Shown: piece after piece, positions 25,011-33,348 of the stretch
Position numbering within the stretch: position 1 is the first letter of the stretch
How the letters are laid out: every line of letters begins with the position of its first letter
Source: CAITSH01 sp025356665
GTDB lineage: Bacteria > Pseudomonadota > Gammaproteobacteria > Burkholderiales > SG8-39
Assembly: GCA_025356665.1 (NCBI GenBank)
Contig: JANXRV010000044.1
Location: 21,497-85,496 of the forward strand
Direction: 5' to 3'
DNA length: 64,000 bases
Program-made: the position numbers and the translations under genes
Notes under the pieces: model-generated
The model's input: only the letters and a program-made list of their open reading frames with translations
Told to the model about the DNA's origin: nothing
The model's database searches: none

Positions 25011-26864
25011 TCACTGGCTGGCCTCGGCCTCGCCGGAGGCCCCCCGTAGCGGCAGACGCACTTCGAAGCGTGTGCCCTTGCCCTGCTCACTGACGAAACT
25101 GATCTTGCCACCATGCGACTCCACGGCTTTTTTGACGATGGCAAGACCAAGCCCTGTACCCAGCCTTTTCTCGACGTTGGATGCGCGGAAAAACCCCTCG
25201 AACAGGCGCGGTTGGTCTTTTTCCGGAATACCGATGCCCTGGTCGGCCACAGTAACCAGCAATTCCGTGCCCTGACGATGAACACCAAAGAGGATGGGCT
25301 TGCCCGGCGGCGAATACTTGGCCGCATTGGTCAGCAGGTTGTCCATGATATGGTGCAGTAGACGCTCGTCCGTTTCGACCGGCTCGTCGTCCGTCAGGTT
25401 GTGCTTGAACTGGAGCGTGTGCTGCTTGCCCGCGTTCTGCCCGAATGTCGCCGCAAGGCTCTCGCAAAAAGAACGCAAGTACACCGATTCGCCGTGGTAT
25501 TTGAGCACGCCGGCCTCGGCCTTGCCTATCGTCAGCACATCATCGAGCAAAGCCGACATGCGCTTCACCGCATCCTTCATGCCGCCGATCACGCCGGCGC
25601 GATCCTCCGCGCTCAGCGTCTCCGAATAATGCTCGATCAGCTCGGACGATGACAAAATGGTCGCCAGCGGGGTACGAAACTCATGCGATGCCATGGACAC
25701 GAACTTGGACTTCATGTCGGACAATTCTTTTTCACGCTGCAACGAGGCCATCAATTCGTCCTCGGCCAGTTTGCGCTGGCTGATATCGATATTGGTGCCA
25801 ATTATGCGCAGCGCCTGTCCATTGGCGTCACGCTCGACCACCTGGCCGCGGCCGAACACCCACATCCAGTCGCCGTCAGCCTTGCGCACGCGGGCCTCGA
25901 CATGGAACCTGGGCGCTTCTCCCTTGAGGCAGCCACGCACCAGCTTGACAATCATCTGCCTGTCGTCCGGATGGGTCAGATCAAGCGCTTCTTCAAACTG
26001 CAAGTAGCGCTCACCGGAGGCAAGACCGCGCGTTGTGGCGTGCGCCTCGTCGACATAAATATTGCCGCGCACAGCGCTCCACTCCCAGATGCTCACCTGG
26101 GAGGAGCGAATGGCGAGGGATAAACGCTCCTTGGCGATTTTCACCTCATTGGTGAGTTCATCGTTCTTCGCATCAAGCTCTAGTTTGTCGAGCAACGCGC
26201 GGTTGGCCGAAAGGTAAAGCCACAACACCATGGCCAAATAAAGCAGCAGCATCATCGCCACGGAGATGTTCACCGCACCGCCCCGCGCCAGCAACAGGCC
26301 GACGAGCGGCGTCACCAGCGGCGCCATGAAACCGACAAAGGTCTTGGGACTGGCGGCGAGCGAGGCCGGTAATCCGAACGCGACCAGGCTGATGAGAAAA
26401 GTGACGGCCAGTTCCTGGAACAAGTCCCGGCTTGCGTAAAAATACACCGATACAAGGCCCCAGGCGGCGCCAAAGAGCACGGCCATGATGCAATAAAAAT
26501 CTTCCCAGCGCGCCGTCGCCTCGGCGGGCGGATTCGCGCGGCGATAAATGACTGAAATGCCGGCACGGGCGATGCGCATCAGCACAAACCAAGCCAGGAG
26601 AGATGCGAGGAGGGGCGGATGAATAAGGCCCCAGAGCGTGAAGCCGCCAATCCCCGCAATCAGCACCTGCGGCAGCACATCACGATCATCAAACTGATAG
26701 AGCAGCGCAACGCGCTCGGGCAGGAAACGCGCCGCGAAGCTTCCCTCGCGAAAGCCTGCAAATAGCGGCGAACCGGCGGCCTTACTCACCCCGCCCCCGG
26801 CCTCGCCGCTGGAGGACAAATCGCTCTTGACGATGATTAATCTCCCCTGTGATTCCGCAAACAC
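25011..26864 (-). CDS. Membrane PAS-containing sensor histidine kinase
   Basis: A 617-residue sensor kinase. About residues 60-225 hold five or six membrane helices without a large periplasmic loop, so it may sense within the membrane. A PAS domain (about 245-365, LSLAIRSSQVSIWEWSA to GTNIDISQRK) follows. HisKA has the phosphoacceptor His in SMASHEFRTPL near residue 393. The HATPase has DNLLTNAAKYS (N box), VADQGIGIP (G1) and GTGLGLAIVKK (G2). The listed start is GTG 26864; AGGGGAGA just downstream could serve a later rare start, so the first 15 residues are uncertain. It probably phosphorylates the receiver of the fusion encoded next. Confidence 0.92.
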   Translation of the reverse strand: MFAESQGRLIIVKSDLSSSGEAGGGVSKAAGSPLFAGFREGSFAARFLPERVALLYQFDDRDVLPQVLIAGIGGFTLWGLIHPPLLASLLAWFVLMRIARAGISVIYRRANPPAEATARWEDFYCIMAVLFGAAWGLVSVYFYASRDLFQELAVTFLISLVAFGLPASLAASPKTFVGFMAPLVTPLVGLLLARGGAVNISVAMMLLLYLAMVLWLYLSANRALLDKLELDAKNDELTNEVKIAKERLSLAIRSSQVSIWEWSAVRGNIYVDEAHATTRGLASGERYLQFEEALDLTHPDDRQMIVKLVRGCLKGEAPRFHVEARVRKADGDWMWVFGRGQVVERDANGQALRIIGTNIDISQRKLAEDELMASLQREKELSDMKSKFVSMASHEFRTPLATILSSSELIEHYSETLSAEDRAGVIGGMKDAVKRMSALLDDVLTIGKAEAGVLKYHGESVYLRSFCESLAATFGQNAGKQHTLQFKHNLTDDEPVETDERLLHHIMDNLLTNAAKYSPPGKPILFGVHRQGTELLVTVADQGIGIPEKDQPRLFEGFFRASNVEKRLGTGLGLAIVKKAVESHGGKISFVSEQGKGTRFEVRLPLRGASGEAEASQ

Positions 26865-27272
26865 CCGAAAACCGCGCGAGCCATCGCCCTGCGCGCCCGT
26901 CGCCGTTGCATGAACCGGCTTTCCTTGTTACCGCCGCTCCACCCGCATCTTTGCTTGAGACACAAACGCGCTGACACGCAATCCACGTAAAACCGACCTG
27001 CCCACAACCAGTTTGCAGGTGATTTTTCCGCCGCACCCATTCTAGCATTGCCTTTGGCGGCATTTCGAGATGTGGAAATCGCGGCCACCGGGCGCAATAT
27101 TACCCCCGGCGCTGGCAGCGCCGCTACAATGGAGGGACACCAGCTCCATGGATCAGCCAAGGTCTGTACCGCGCTCGCTTCCCTCATACCCCATGCCCCG
27201 TACTCCATGCCTCGGCAAACGACCACGCGCCCGCGTACGCGCGAACCAAGCGAACCAAGTAGGGGATTGCTC
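26865..27272. other. 408-base divergent intergenic region
   Basis: Between the sensor kinase start and a Bug receptor start, so it should contain promoters for both. I see no RNA gene or convincing promoter. A short direct repeat GCGAACCAA-GCGAACCAA lies at 27241-27258, just before AGGGGA (27262-27267), the receptor's ribosome site. Confidence 0.5.
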
Positions 27273-28259
27273 ATGAAACCGTTTCGTTTGTTCGCCACCG
27301 CAAGCGCCGCCCTGGCACTGCTGGTGGCTTTATTCGCCACGCCCCTTGCGCTCGCCCAGGACTTCCCGTCAAGGCCACTGAAGATGATCGTGCCCCAACC
27401 GCCGGGCGGCGGTTTCGACCTCACCGGCCGCGTCGTCGCGCAACGCCTGGCCGAGGTGCTGGGCCAGGCAGTGGTGGTCGAAAACCGCACCGGGGCCGGC
27501 ACTCTCGTCGGCACCGACGCCGCCGCCAAGGCCCCGGCCGACGGCTACACCCTGCTGGTCGGCGGCTTCAGCAACATCGCCGCCAACGTCGGCCTGTACA
27601 AGAAACTGCCCTACGACCCGCTGGTCGATTTCGTGCCTATCGGTATGGTGTCCAGCGTCGGCTACGTGCTCATTTCACGCAAAGACCTGCCGCAAACCTC
27701 GCTCAAGGAAATCATCGACTATGCACGCGCCAATCCGGGCAAGCTGACCTATGCCTCGGGTGGCGTGGGCACTGGGCAGCACATTGCCGGCGCGGTACTG
27801 GGCGGGCTCACCGGCACCAACCTGCTGCACATCCCCTACCGCGGCGCACAGCCAGCCTACCAGGATCTGCTATCGGGGCGCGTCGACCTGTTTTTCGACA
27901 ATGCCTCCACGGCCAAGGGCTATGTCGATTCGGGCCAGGTCAAGGCCTACGCCATCTCAACGGCAGCGCGCTGGTCCGGCCTGCCGCAATTGCCGACCGT
28001 CAGCGAGACCGGCATTGCCAAAATGGAACTTGAAGCGTGGTTCGGCATATTCACCCGCGCAGCAACACCGCAACCCGTCCTCGATCGCCTGCGCAGCGCG
28101 ATGACGCAGGTGATGAATACCCCCGAGGTGGCCAACGCCTTGGGGCGCACCGGCAACCGCATCCTAAAAATGCCGTCGGCCGAAGCCGAGGCTTTCGTCA
28201 AACGAGAGGTGTTGACCTGGTCGGCGGAAATTCGCAAGGCCGGCATTTCAGCCGAGTAG
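27273..28259 (+). CDS. Bug-family tripartite tricarboxylate transporter receptor
   Basis: A 328-residue periplasmic receptor with a clear signal peptide (MKPFRLFATASAALALLV, cleavage near ALAQD). Motifs: FPSRPLKMIVPQPPGGGFD, GRVVAQRL, ENRTGAGTLVG, APADGYTL and HIPYRGAQPAYQDLLSGR. It is more divergent from the other four receptors here (QPPGGGFD and the missing GGN). ATG 27273 follows AGGGGA. It is convergent with the NTF2-like gene and divergent from the sensor kinase. Some Bug proteins act as co-sensors for membrane kinases, but nothing here proves that. Confidence 0.9.
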   Translation: MKPFRLFATASAALALLVALFATPLALAQDFPSRPLKMIVPQPPGGGFDLTGRVVAQRLAEVLGQAVVVENRTGAGTLVGTDAAAKAPADGYTLLVGGFSNIAANVGLYKKLPYDPLVDFVPIGMVSSVGYVLISRKDLPQTSLKEIIDYARANPGKLTYASGGVGTGQHIAGAVLGGLTGTNLLHIPYRGAQPAYQDLLSGRVDLFFDNASTAKGYVDSGQVKAYAISTAARWSGLPQLPTVSETGIAKMELEAWFGIFTRAATPQPVLDRLRSAMTQVMNTPEVANALGRTGNRILKMPSAEAEAFVKREVLTWSAEIRKAGISAE

Positions 28260-28269
28260 CGCGACGGGT

Positions 28270-28698
28270 TTAACTGTTGGCCTGTCGCTTCAACCAGCGC
28301 ATTAACGCGCCAAGCAAGGGCAGCTTTTCATACAATTCCTCGGCCGCGTCCCAGTAGTCGCGATGCAGGCTGATCCGGCCGTCTGCGGCCAACTCGAGTT
28401 GGCTTAAGCCCCGGATGCGCTGCATCCGCACGCTGTCAAACGACTTCATCCTGAATAAAAAATCCCAGGCGACAATGACCCCGCCGGGTCGCTCCCAGCG
28501 GCCCGTGATGACAAAACACGGTTCATGCAGCTTGTCGAACATGTGCAGGAAGATGCGCGCTATTTGCGCGTGGCCGCAGACGTCGTTGAACGGGTCCTTG
28601 AATCGTGCGTCCTCGCTGTAGTAGCGCGCAATCTCGCCCACCGACCCGCGCGTCAGCCCCTGGAACCAGGTTTCGATTTCCCCGATCGTGACACTCAT
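28270..28698 (-). CDS. NTF2-like (SnoaL-type) protein, last gene of the light-type operon
   Basis: A 142-residue cytoplasmic NTF2-fold protein with a cone-shaped pocket. Visible: ETWFQGLTRGSVGEIARYY, then DARFKDPFNDVCG, and VAWDFLFRMKS. Related proteins are regularly found with the SDR, DUF3833, CFA-type methyltransferase, DUF1365 and flavin oxidoreductase genes that precede it here, so it likely belongs to their lipid pathway. No catalytic residues can be assigned. It lies 70 bases downstream of the SDR, separated by a 15-bp direct repeat. Confidence 0.85.
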   Translation of the reverse strand: MSVTIGEIETWFQGLTRGSVGEIARYYSEDARFKDPFNDVCGHAQIARIFLHMFDKLHEPCFVITGRWERPGGVIVAWDFLFRMKSFDSVRMQRIRGLSQLELAADGRISLHRDYWDAAEELYEKLPLLGALMRWLKRQANS

Positions 28699-28713
28699 CG
28701 CACCGCCCCTTAC

Positions 28714-28743
28714 GCCACGTTTCCCATGGCCACGTTTCCCATG
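28714..28743. repeat. 15-bp perfect direct repeat, two units
   Basis: GCCACGTTTCCCATG at 28714-28728 and again at 28729-28743, between the NTF2-like start and the SDR stop. Confidence 0.85.
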
Positions 28744-28768
28744 ACCGAGTTCGACATGGCCGCGCTGC

Positions 28769-29542
28769 TCACAGCCGCGTCCCCTTGTGCACCAGCCAGA
28801 AATACCAGCGATACGGCAGCAGGCGCAATAATTTCACCAAGCGTGTGAAGCGCTTGGGAAAATGTATTTCAAACTCGCCGCGCTCCAGGCCGGCGACTAT
28901 TTCATACGCCGCCTCCGCCGCCGGAATAAGCGCCGGCATGGCGAATTCGTTTTTTGCCGTCAGCGGCGTTGCGACAAATCCCGGGCAGATCAGGTGCACA
29001 CCCAGCCCCTTGGGCGCGAGGTCCAGATAAAGGGTTTCGGCAAGGTTGATCAGCGCCGCCTTGGTCGCGCCGTAAACGAGACTGGTGGGCAGGCCGGCAT
29101 AGCCGGCGACACTGGCCACCACCGCCAGCGCACCGCTTTTTTGGACCAGCATGTCGGGCAGCGCCGCGGCAAGGCCGTTGAGCACACCGGTGAGGTTGGT
29201 GTCTATCAGGGTTTGGGCGCGCCCCAGATCCAGCTCCCATGCCCGCATAGACTGATGCGTGCCGGCGTTAAAGATCGCAAGATCAACGCCACCCCATGCG
29301 GCGAAGATCTTCGCGTGCGCGGCGGCAAGCGCACCGGCATCGGTGACATCGGCGGTCAGCACCAGCGCGTTGGCGCGGCCCGCGGCCAGCGCATCCAGCA
29401 CGTCGCGACTGCGCGAAGTAAGCGCCACGCGCGCGCCGCGCTCGAGCAGCAGCGCGGCGAGGGCCGCGCCGATGCCGCTCGAAGCGCCCACCAACCAGAC
29501 GCGGCGGCCCTTCCAGTCCTCAATGCGCCGATTCAACGCCAC
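28769..29542 (-). CDS. Short-chain dehydrogenase/reductase
   Basis: A 257-residue classical SDR with NAD(P) motif GASSGIGAAL (about residues 19-28), NAG in IFNAGTH, and catalytic Ser and YxxxK in ASVAGYAG, then LVYGATKAAL. PGFVATPLT follows as usual. The C-terminal basic/aromatic tail (RFTRLVKLLRLLPYRWYFW) may contact membrane. It is part of the operon with the CFA-type methyltransferase and probably acts on an oxidised lipid intermediate. Confidence 0.9.
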   Translation of the reverse strand: MALNRRIEDWKGRRVWLVGASSGIGAALAALLLERGARVALTSRSRDVLDALAAGRANALVLTADVTDAGALAAAHAKIFAAWGGVDLAIFNAGTHQSMRAWELDLGRAQTLIDTNLTGVLNGLAAALPDMLVQKSGALAVVASVAGYAGLPTSLVYGATKAALINLAETLYLDLAPKGLGVHLICPGFVATPLTAKNEFAMPALIPAAEAAYEIVAGLERGEFEIHFPKRFTRLVKLLRLLPYRWYFWLVHKGTRL

Positions 29543-29554
29543 GGCTTTTCCTTT

Positions 29555-29589
29555 TTACCATTTACCATTTACCATTCACCATTCACCAC
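29555..29589. repeat. 7-bp tandem repeat, five units
   Basis: Three units of TTACCAT followed by TCACCAT and TCACCAC, filling the gap between the SDR start and the DUF3833 stop. Confidence 0.8.
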
Positions 29590-29590
29590 C

Positions 29591-30148
29591 TTAGGCCTTG
29601 CGTTTGCGAAAGCTGATTGTGATATCACCAAAACGAATGCCAAACTTGTTGATGGTCGAGCGATTGAGCAGTGTTTCATCATCAAGCAGAAACATCCAGT
29701 CATCCACATCGACCTCGTAGCCGCCCTGCTCAGGCGGGAGTTTCAGCACATAGGCCCAGCGCAGGGTGTTGCCGGCCGCCTCACCGGCAGCCCTGCCGAC
29801 AACGTCCCCGGCACTGCCGCTGTAACGATCGCCGGTCTTGACGATATTCCAGACGCGCCTCTCCTTTTTTCCGTCGGACCAGTCGAAGCTCTCGTCAAGC
29901 ACGCCCTTGCTGTCGTCCCCCTTGATGTCATCCCCCTTATTGTCATCCCAACTGGAGACGATGACCACATGAAAGCGCCGCAACACCCTGCCCGAACGAT
30001 CCTGCACCATGCCCCAGCCATCGACCGTGCCGTTGAAATAGCGCTTAAGGTCGAGTTGCGGCTTTTCATTGCGATACACCTCGACGCCAGGCGTGGCGCA
30101 CCCTGACAACAGCAACAAGGCGGCAAGGCCGGCCAACATAGTTCGCAT
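29591..30148 (-). CDS. DUF3833 lipoprotein
   Basis: A 185-residue lipoprotein: leader MRTMLAGLAALLLLSGC with lipobox LSGC, then the DUF3833 pattern LDLKRYFNGTVDGWGMVQDRSGRVLRRF and DWMFLLDDETLLNRSTINKFG. Between them is WDDNKGDDIKGDDSKGVLDE, a threefold Asp-Asp-x-Lys-Gly repeat made by a 15-base DNA repeat near 29908-29955, which looks like an insertion relative to the family. DUF3833 proteins accompany CFA-type methyltransferase clusters. A lipocalin-like lipid-binding role is plausible but not established. It starts one base after the GPH carrier stop. Confidence 0.87.
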   Translation of the reverse strand: MRTMLAGLAALLLLSGCATPGVEVYRNEKPQLDLKRYFNGTVDGWGMVQDRSGRVLRRFHVVIVSSWDDNKGDDIKGDDSKGVLDESFDWSDGKKERRVWNIVKTGDRYSGSAGDVVGRAAGEAAGNTLRWAYVLKLPPEQGGYEVDVDDWMFLLDDETLLNRSTINKFGIRFGDITISFRKRKA

Positions 30149-30149
30149 A

Positions 30150-31448
30150 TCAGGCTCCGGGTTTTGACATTGACAGGACAGACCAGCGCCACAGCGCCGC
30201 CATGGCGAGCAGTTTGAGCGCGCAGGGAATGAGGCAATAGGCAATCGACAAGGCCGCCGCACCGCCGGGCATCCCCGGCACATAGCCCAGTGCGGCCAGC
30301 AAGGGCAGGGAAATGCCCGCCGCCAGCGCCAGATTCAGTTTGGTGACGAGATTCCACAGACCAAAATAGGCGCCCCCGCCAGGCGCACCATCATCACCGC
30401 CAGGGACATGCTCATCCATCGCATCGGCAAGCAACGAGGGCGGCAACGCCAGATCGGCGCCCAGGGCCACACCGGACATGACGCATACGATGGCAAAAGC
30501 AGGCACATCACCCGCACCCAGGCCGTAAGCCCAGACAAAGGCGGCGACCGACAAGCCCATGCCGGCGAGCCAGGCGCGCTGTTTGCCGAAACGACGCGAC
30601 ACAAAAACCCACAGCGGCATGCCCAGCATGCCGCTGATGAAATAGAGCGCAAGAAACCAGCCGCCTTGCTCGCCCAGTTGCAACACGTCAGCCATGAAAA
30701 ACATCACCAGCGTGGCCGGAATGGCCGAGGCGATACCGTTGAGCACAAACACCACCAGCAGTTTGCGAAACACCTTGTTCGACAACGGTCGCAGCAAAGC
30801 GCGGAACACGCCCTCTTGCGATGACTGTTGCGACGACCTTTGGCTGGGAAGCAACAAGGGCTCTCTCGGTGAAAACAACAAGGTAAGCAGCGCACATAGC
30901 AGCAGCAGAAAAACAAACACCAGTGCAAAGCGCGAAAGTTGCTCGGCTCCGCCCGCACCAAGCAGCGCAGGCAAGGCCGCTGCGGTGACGACGCCAAGCA
31001 GCGTGAAAGTCTCCCGGCTGGCGGTGATACGCGTGCGCTCATTGCGCTCAGCCGAGAGCTGCGCACCCCAGGCCTGGTAACTGATGGAAGCCATGGAAAA
31101 ACCCAGATAGACGACCACCAGACAGCCCAGCAGCCACCATCCCAGGGAGTGGGCAGAGAGCGCGGGCGGATTGAACAAGCCGAGCATACCGAGCGTCAGT
31201 AGCGGCAATGACATTGCAACAAAACGCTTGCGCCCCGGGGCGCGGTCGGACCAGTAACCCAGCAGTGGATCCTGCAAGGCATCGACCAGCCGGGCGAGCA
31301 GCAGGATCAAGCCGACGAGCGCAAGATTCAATCCGAGCTCATCGCCGTAAAATTTCGGCAGGTGTACATACAAGGGCAAGGCCGCCATGGCGAGGGGAAG
31401 GCCGAACAAGCCATAGGCAAACAAGCGGCCTGTTGAAAGTGGCTTCAT
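30150..31448 (-). CDS. GPH-type MFS transporter
   Basis: A 432-residue integral membrane protein with about 12 helices, of the glycoside-pentoside-hexuronide (MelB-like) branch of MFS: FYGDELGLNLALVGLILLL, then RLVDALQDPLLGYWSDRAPGRKRF, the family's cation/sugar-site region with Asp residues. Its neighbours are lipid genes, so the cargo is more likely a lipid or membrane component than a sugar. ATG 31448 begins the homologous region. A GPH-type transporter gene is also part of the comparable sigmaE-ChrR regulon cluster of Rhodobacter. Confidence 0.87.
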   Translation of the reverse strand: MKPLSTGRLFAYGLFGLPLAMAALPLYVHLPKFYGDELGLNLALVGLILLLARLVDALQDPLLGYWSDRAPGRKRFVAMSLPLLTLGMLGLFNPPALSAHSLGWWLLGCLVVVYLGFSMASISYQAWGAQLSAERNERTRITASRETFTLLGVVTAAALPALLGAGGAEQLSRFALVFVFLLLLCALLTLLFSPREPLLLPSQRSSQQSSQEGVFRALLRPLSNKVFRKLLVVFVLNGIASAIPATLVMFFMADVLQLGEQGGWFLALYFISGMLGMPLWVFVSRRFGKQRAWLAGMGLSVAAFVWAYGLGAGDVPAFAIVCVMSGVALGADLALPPSLLADAMDEHVPGGDDGAPGGGAYFGLWNLVTKLNLALAAGISLPLLAALGYVPGMPGGAAALSIAYCLIPCALKLLAMAALWRWSVLSMSKPGA

Positions 31449-31474
31449 TAAACGCGCGGCGGGGACGGTCACGC

Positions 31475-32005
31475 TTAATTTTCCCCGATCAATGCGCGGC
31501 GTAAAGCCGGCTCGGTCGTGCGCGCATCCAGCCAGATGGCGAAAAAAGCGCGCGCGAACGCCGGGTCGCCGACCTCGCCGCTTGGTGCGCCGTTGAAATA
31601 AAAACGCGCGCCCCTGTCGGGGACATGCACCGCCACAAGTTCGTCTCCGGGCTTGACATCGGGCAACACCCGGCGCATCTGCTCGCCCCATTCAAGGTAT
31701 TTTTCCTCCGAGCCATAGCCGATGCGCCGCCACTGGTTGATGCTCTCTTCGGCCAGCTTGGCCCCTTTGATGGTGCGCGCATAGCGCAGTCCCAGTGCAA
31801 ATGGCGCCGCGGCATCAAAGCGCGCCCCGACTATCCATAATTTCGCCTCGTAAATGAGCAAGCCGAAATAACGAAAATTGCCGCCACCCGCCTCGCGCGC
31901 ACCCGGCAACAGCGTCTGCGCCACAGCAGGCAGGGTCACAGCAAACGCGCCCTGTGCGAACAACAGGGCGCAGGTCAACAGGAGCAGGCGCGGGTGGCGT
32001 CGCAT
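31475..32005 (-). CDS. Chalcone-isomerase-like periplasmic protein
   Basis: A 176-residue exported protein of the bacterial chalcone isomerase-like family (PF16036). Signal peptide to about residue 22 (LLFAQGAFA). Core: FRYFGLLIYEAKLWI, ALGLRYARTIKG, and GARFYFNG. The plant enzyme's catalytic residues are not conserved in the bacterial family. The fold binds fatty acids in some relatives. The position directly after the CFA-type methyltransferase supports a lipid-binding role in the periplasm. Confidence 0.85.
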   Translation of the reverse strand: MRRHPRLLLLTCALLFAQGAFAVTLPAVAQTLLPGAREAGGGNFRYFGLLIYEAKLWIVGARFDAAAPFALGLRYARTIKGAKLAEESINQWRRIGYGSEEKYLEWGEQMRRVLPDVKPGDELVAVHVPDRGARFYFNGAPSGEVGDPAFARAFFAIWLDARTTEPALRRALIGEN

Positions 32006-32013
32006 CCGCGTCG

Positions 32014-33348
32014 CTAAGTTGAGGCGGTCTTCGCCATTGCGGACTTCACCAGTTCAAATTGGTAAACATCCGTGGAGCCGCTGTCAAAGCCGGCTTCGCA
32101 ATAGCAATAGTAGAACTCCCACATACGGATAAAGCGCGCATCAAAGCCCTGCTCGCGCACCGCCGGTAGAACCGCCATGAACGCTGCGCGCCAGCGGCGC
32201 AGCGTTTCGGCGTAATCGCGGCCAAAGGCGTGGGCGCTTTCAACTTGCAGTCCCGCCGCCGCGGCCTCGGTGCGAAAGCGCGCCGGGGAGGGCAGCATGC
32301 CGCCGGGAAAAATATATTGCTGGATGAAATCAGTCCCTTTACTGTACCGCTCGAACAGCGAAGCCGAAATGGTGATGGTCTGGACGAGGGCGCGGCCACC
32401 CGGGCGCAGCGACCTAGCGAGGGCACGAAAATAATCCGGCCAGTAGCGTTCGCCCACGGCCTCAAACATTTCAATCGACACCACATGGTCGAATTGCCCG
32501 TCCAGGTCGCGATAATCCTGAAGGCGCAGATCAGCCTTGTCGGCAAGGCCGGCGCGCGCCAGCCGGTCGGTGGCGTAGGCCAGTTGTTCGTGCGACAGCG
32601 TAAGGCCGGTGACATGGCAGCCAAAGTCTCGCGCCGCCATTTCAGCAAAGCCGCCCCAACCGCAACCGATTTCAAGAATGCGCGCCCCGGCTTTCGGTGC
32701 CAGGCGCTCGAGGATCCGACGATACTTGGCCAGCTGCGCCTGTTGCAGTGTCAGCGCTGCGCCGCCGGCATTGGCGCCATTACCGGCTGCGTGATCGGCG
32801 GCAAACAGTGCACTCGAATAAGTCATCGAAGGGTCAAGCCACAGCTTGTAGAACGCATTGCCAAGGTCGTAGTGCGCGGCAATGTTGCGCCGGCTGCCGC
32901 TGCGGGTGTTGCTGTTGAACAGATGCTTGAGGCGGTAAAGCAGACCGCCCCAAAAACCACCGTAGAGCGCCGCTTCGATGGCGTCGCGATTGCGCGTCAA
33001 CAGCGTGAGCAGGACAGCCGGATCGGCGCTGCTCCAACTGCCGCGCAAATAAGCCTCGGCGAAGGCCGTGTCGCCGCCGGACATGGCATCGCCAAAAACG
33101 CGCCATTCATGCACCGCAAGCGTTGCGTGCGGCGCTCCGGCGCCGAACTCGAGGCTGCGCCCATCGGGCAGGGTCAGCGCAAGCGTTCCGTGGGCGATGC
33201 GCCTGAACAGGCCGAGCACGGTGCGCGCGGCGAAAGGCAGCAGGCCAAACTCGAAATCCTGCATGGAAACCGCAGCCGACTGTGCGCCCGGGGAGCGTCC
33301 CACCCCGCCGCGGGTGGGGTCGGAAATCGTGGCGACGGTACGGTTCAT
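32014..33348 (-). CDS. Cyclopropane/furan fatty acid type SAM methyltransferase
   Basis: A 444-residue SAM-dependent methyltransferase of the CfaS family, acting on unsaturated acyl chains of phospholipids. The N-terminal lipid domain spans about 50-165. The SAM site is ILEIGCGWGGFAE, preceded by NIAAHYDLGNAFYKLWLD and followed by SIEMFEAVGERYW, the family's bicarbonate/active-site pattern. In Rhodobacter and Pseudomonas relatives in this context (UfaM type) make furan fatty acids rather than cyclopropanes; which applies here cannot be told by eye. Its ATG overlaps the DUF1365 stop by four bases. Confidence 0.9.
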   Translation of the reverse strand: MNRTVATISDPTRGGVGRSPGAQSAAVSMQDFEFGLLPFAARTVLGLFRRIAHGTLALTLPDGRSLEFGAGAPHATLAVHEWRVFGDAMSGGDTAFAEAYLRGSWSSADPAVLLTLLTRNRDAIEAALYGGFWGGLLYRLKHLFNSNTRSGSRRNIAAHYDLGNAFYKLWLDPSMTYSSALFAADHAAGNGANAGGAALTLQQAQLAKYRRILERLAPKAGARILEIGCGWGGFAEMAARDFGCHVTGLTLSHEQLAYATDRLARAGLADKADLRLQDYRDLDGQFDHVVSIEMFEAVGERYWPDYFRALARSLRPGGRALVQTITISASLFERYSKGTDFIQQYIFPGGMLPSPARFRTEAAAAGLQVESAHAFGRDYAETLRRWRAAFMAVLPAVREQGFDARFIRMWEFYYCYCEAGFDSGSTDVYQFELVKSAMAKTAST

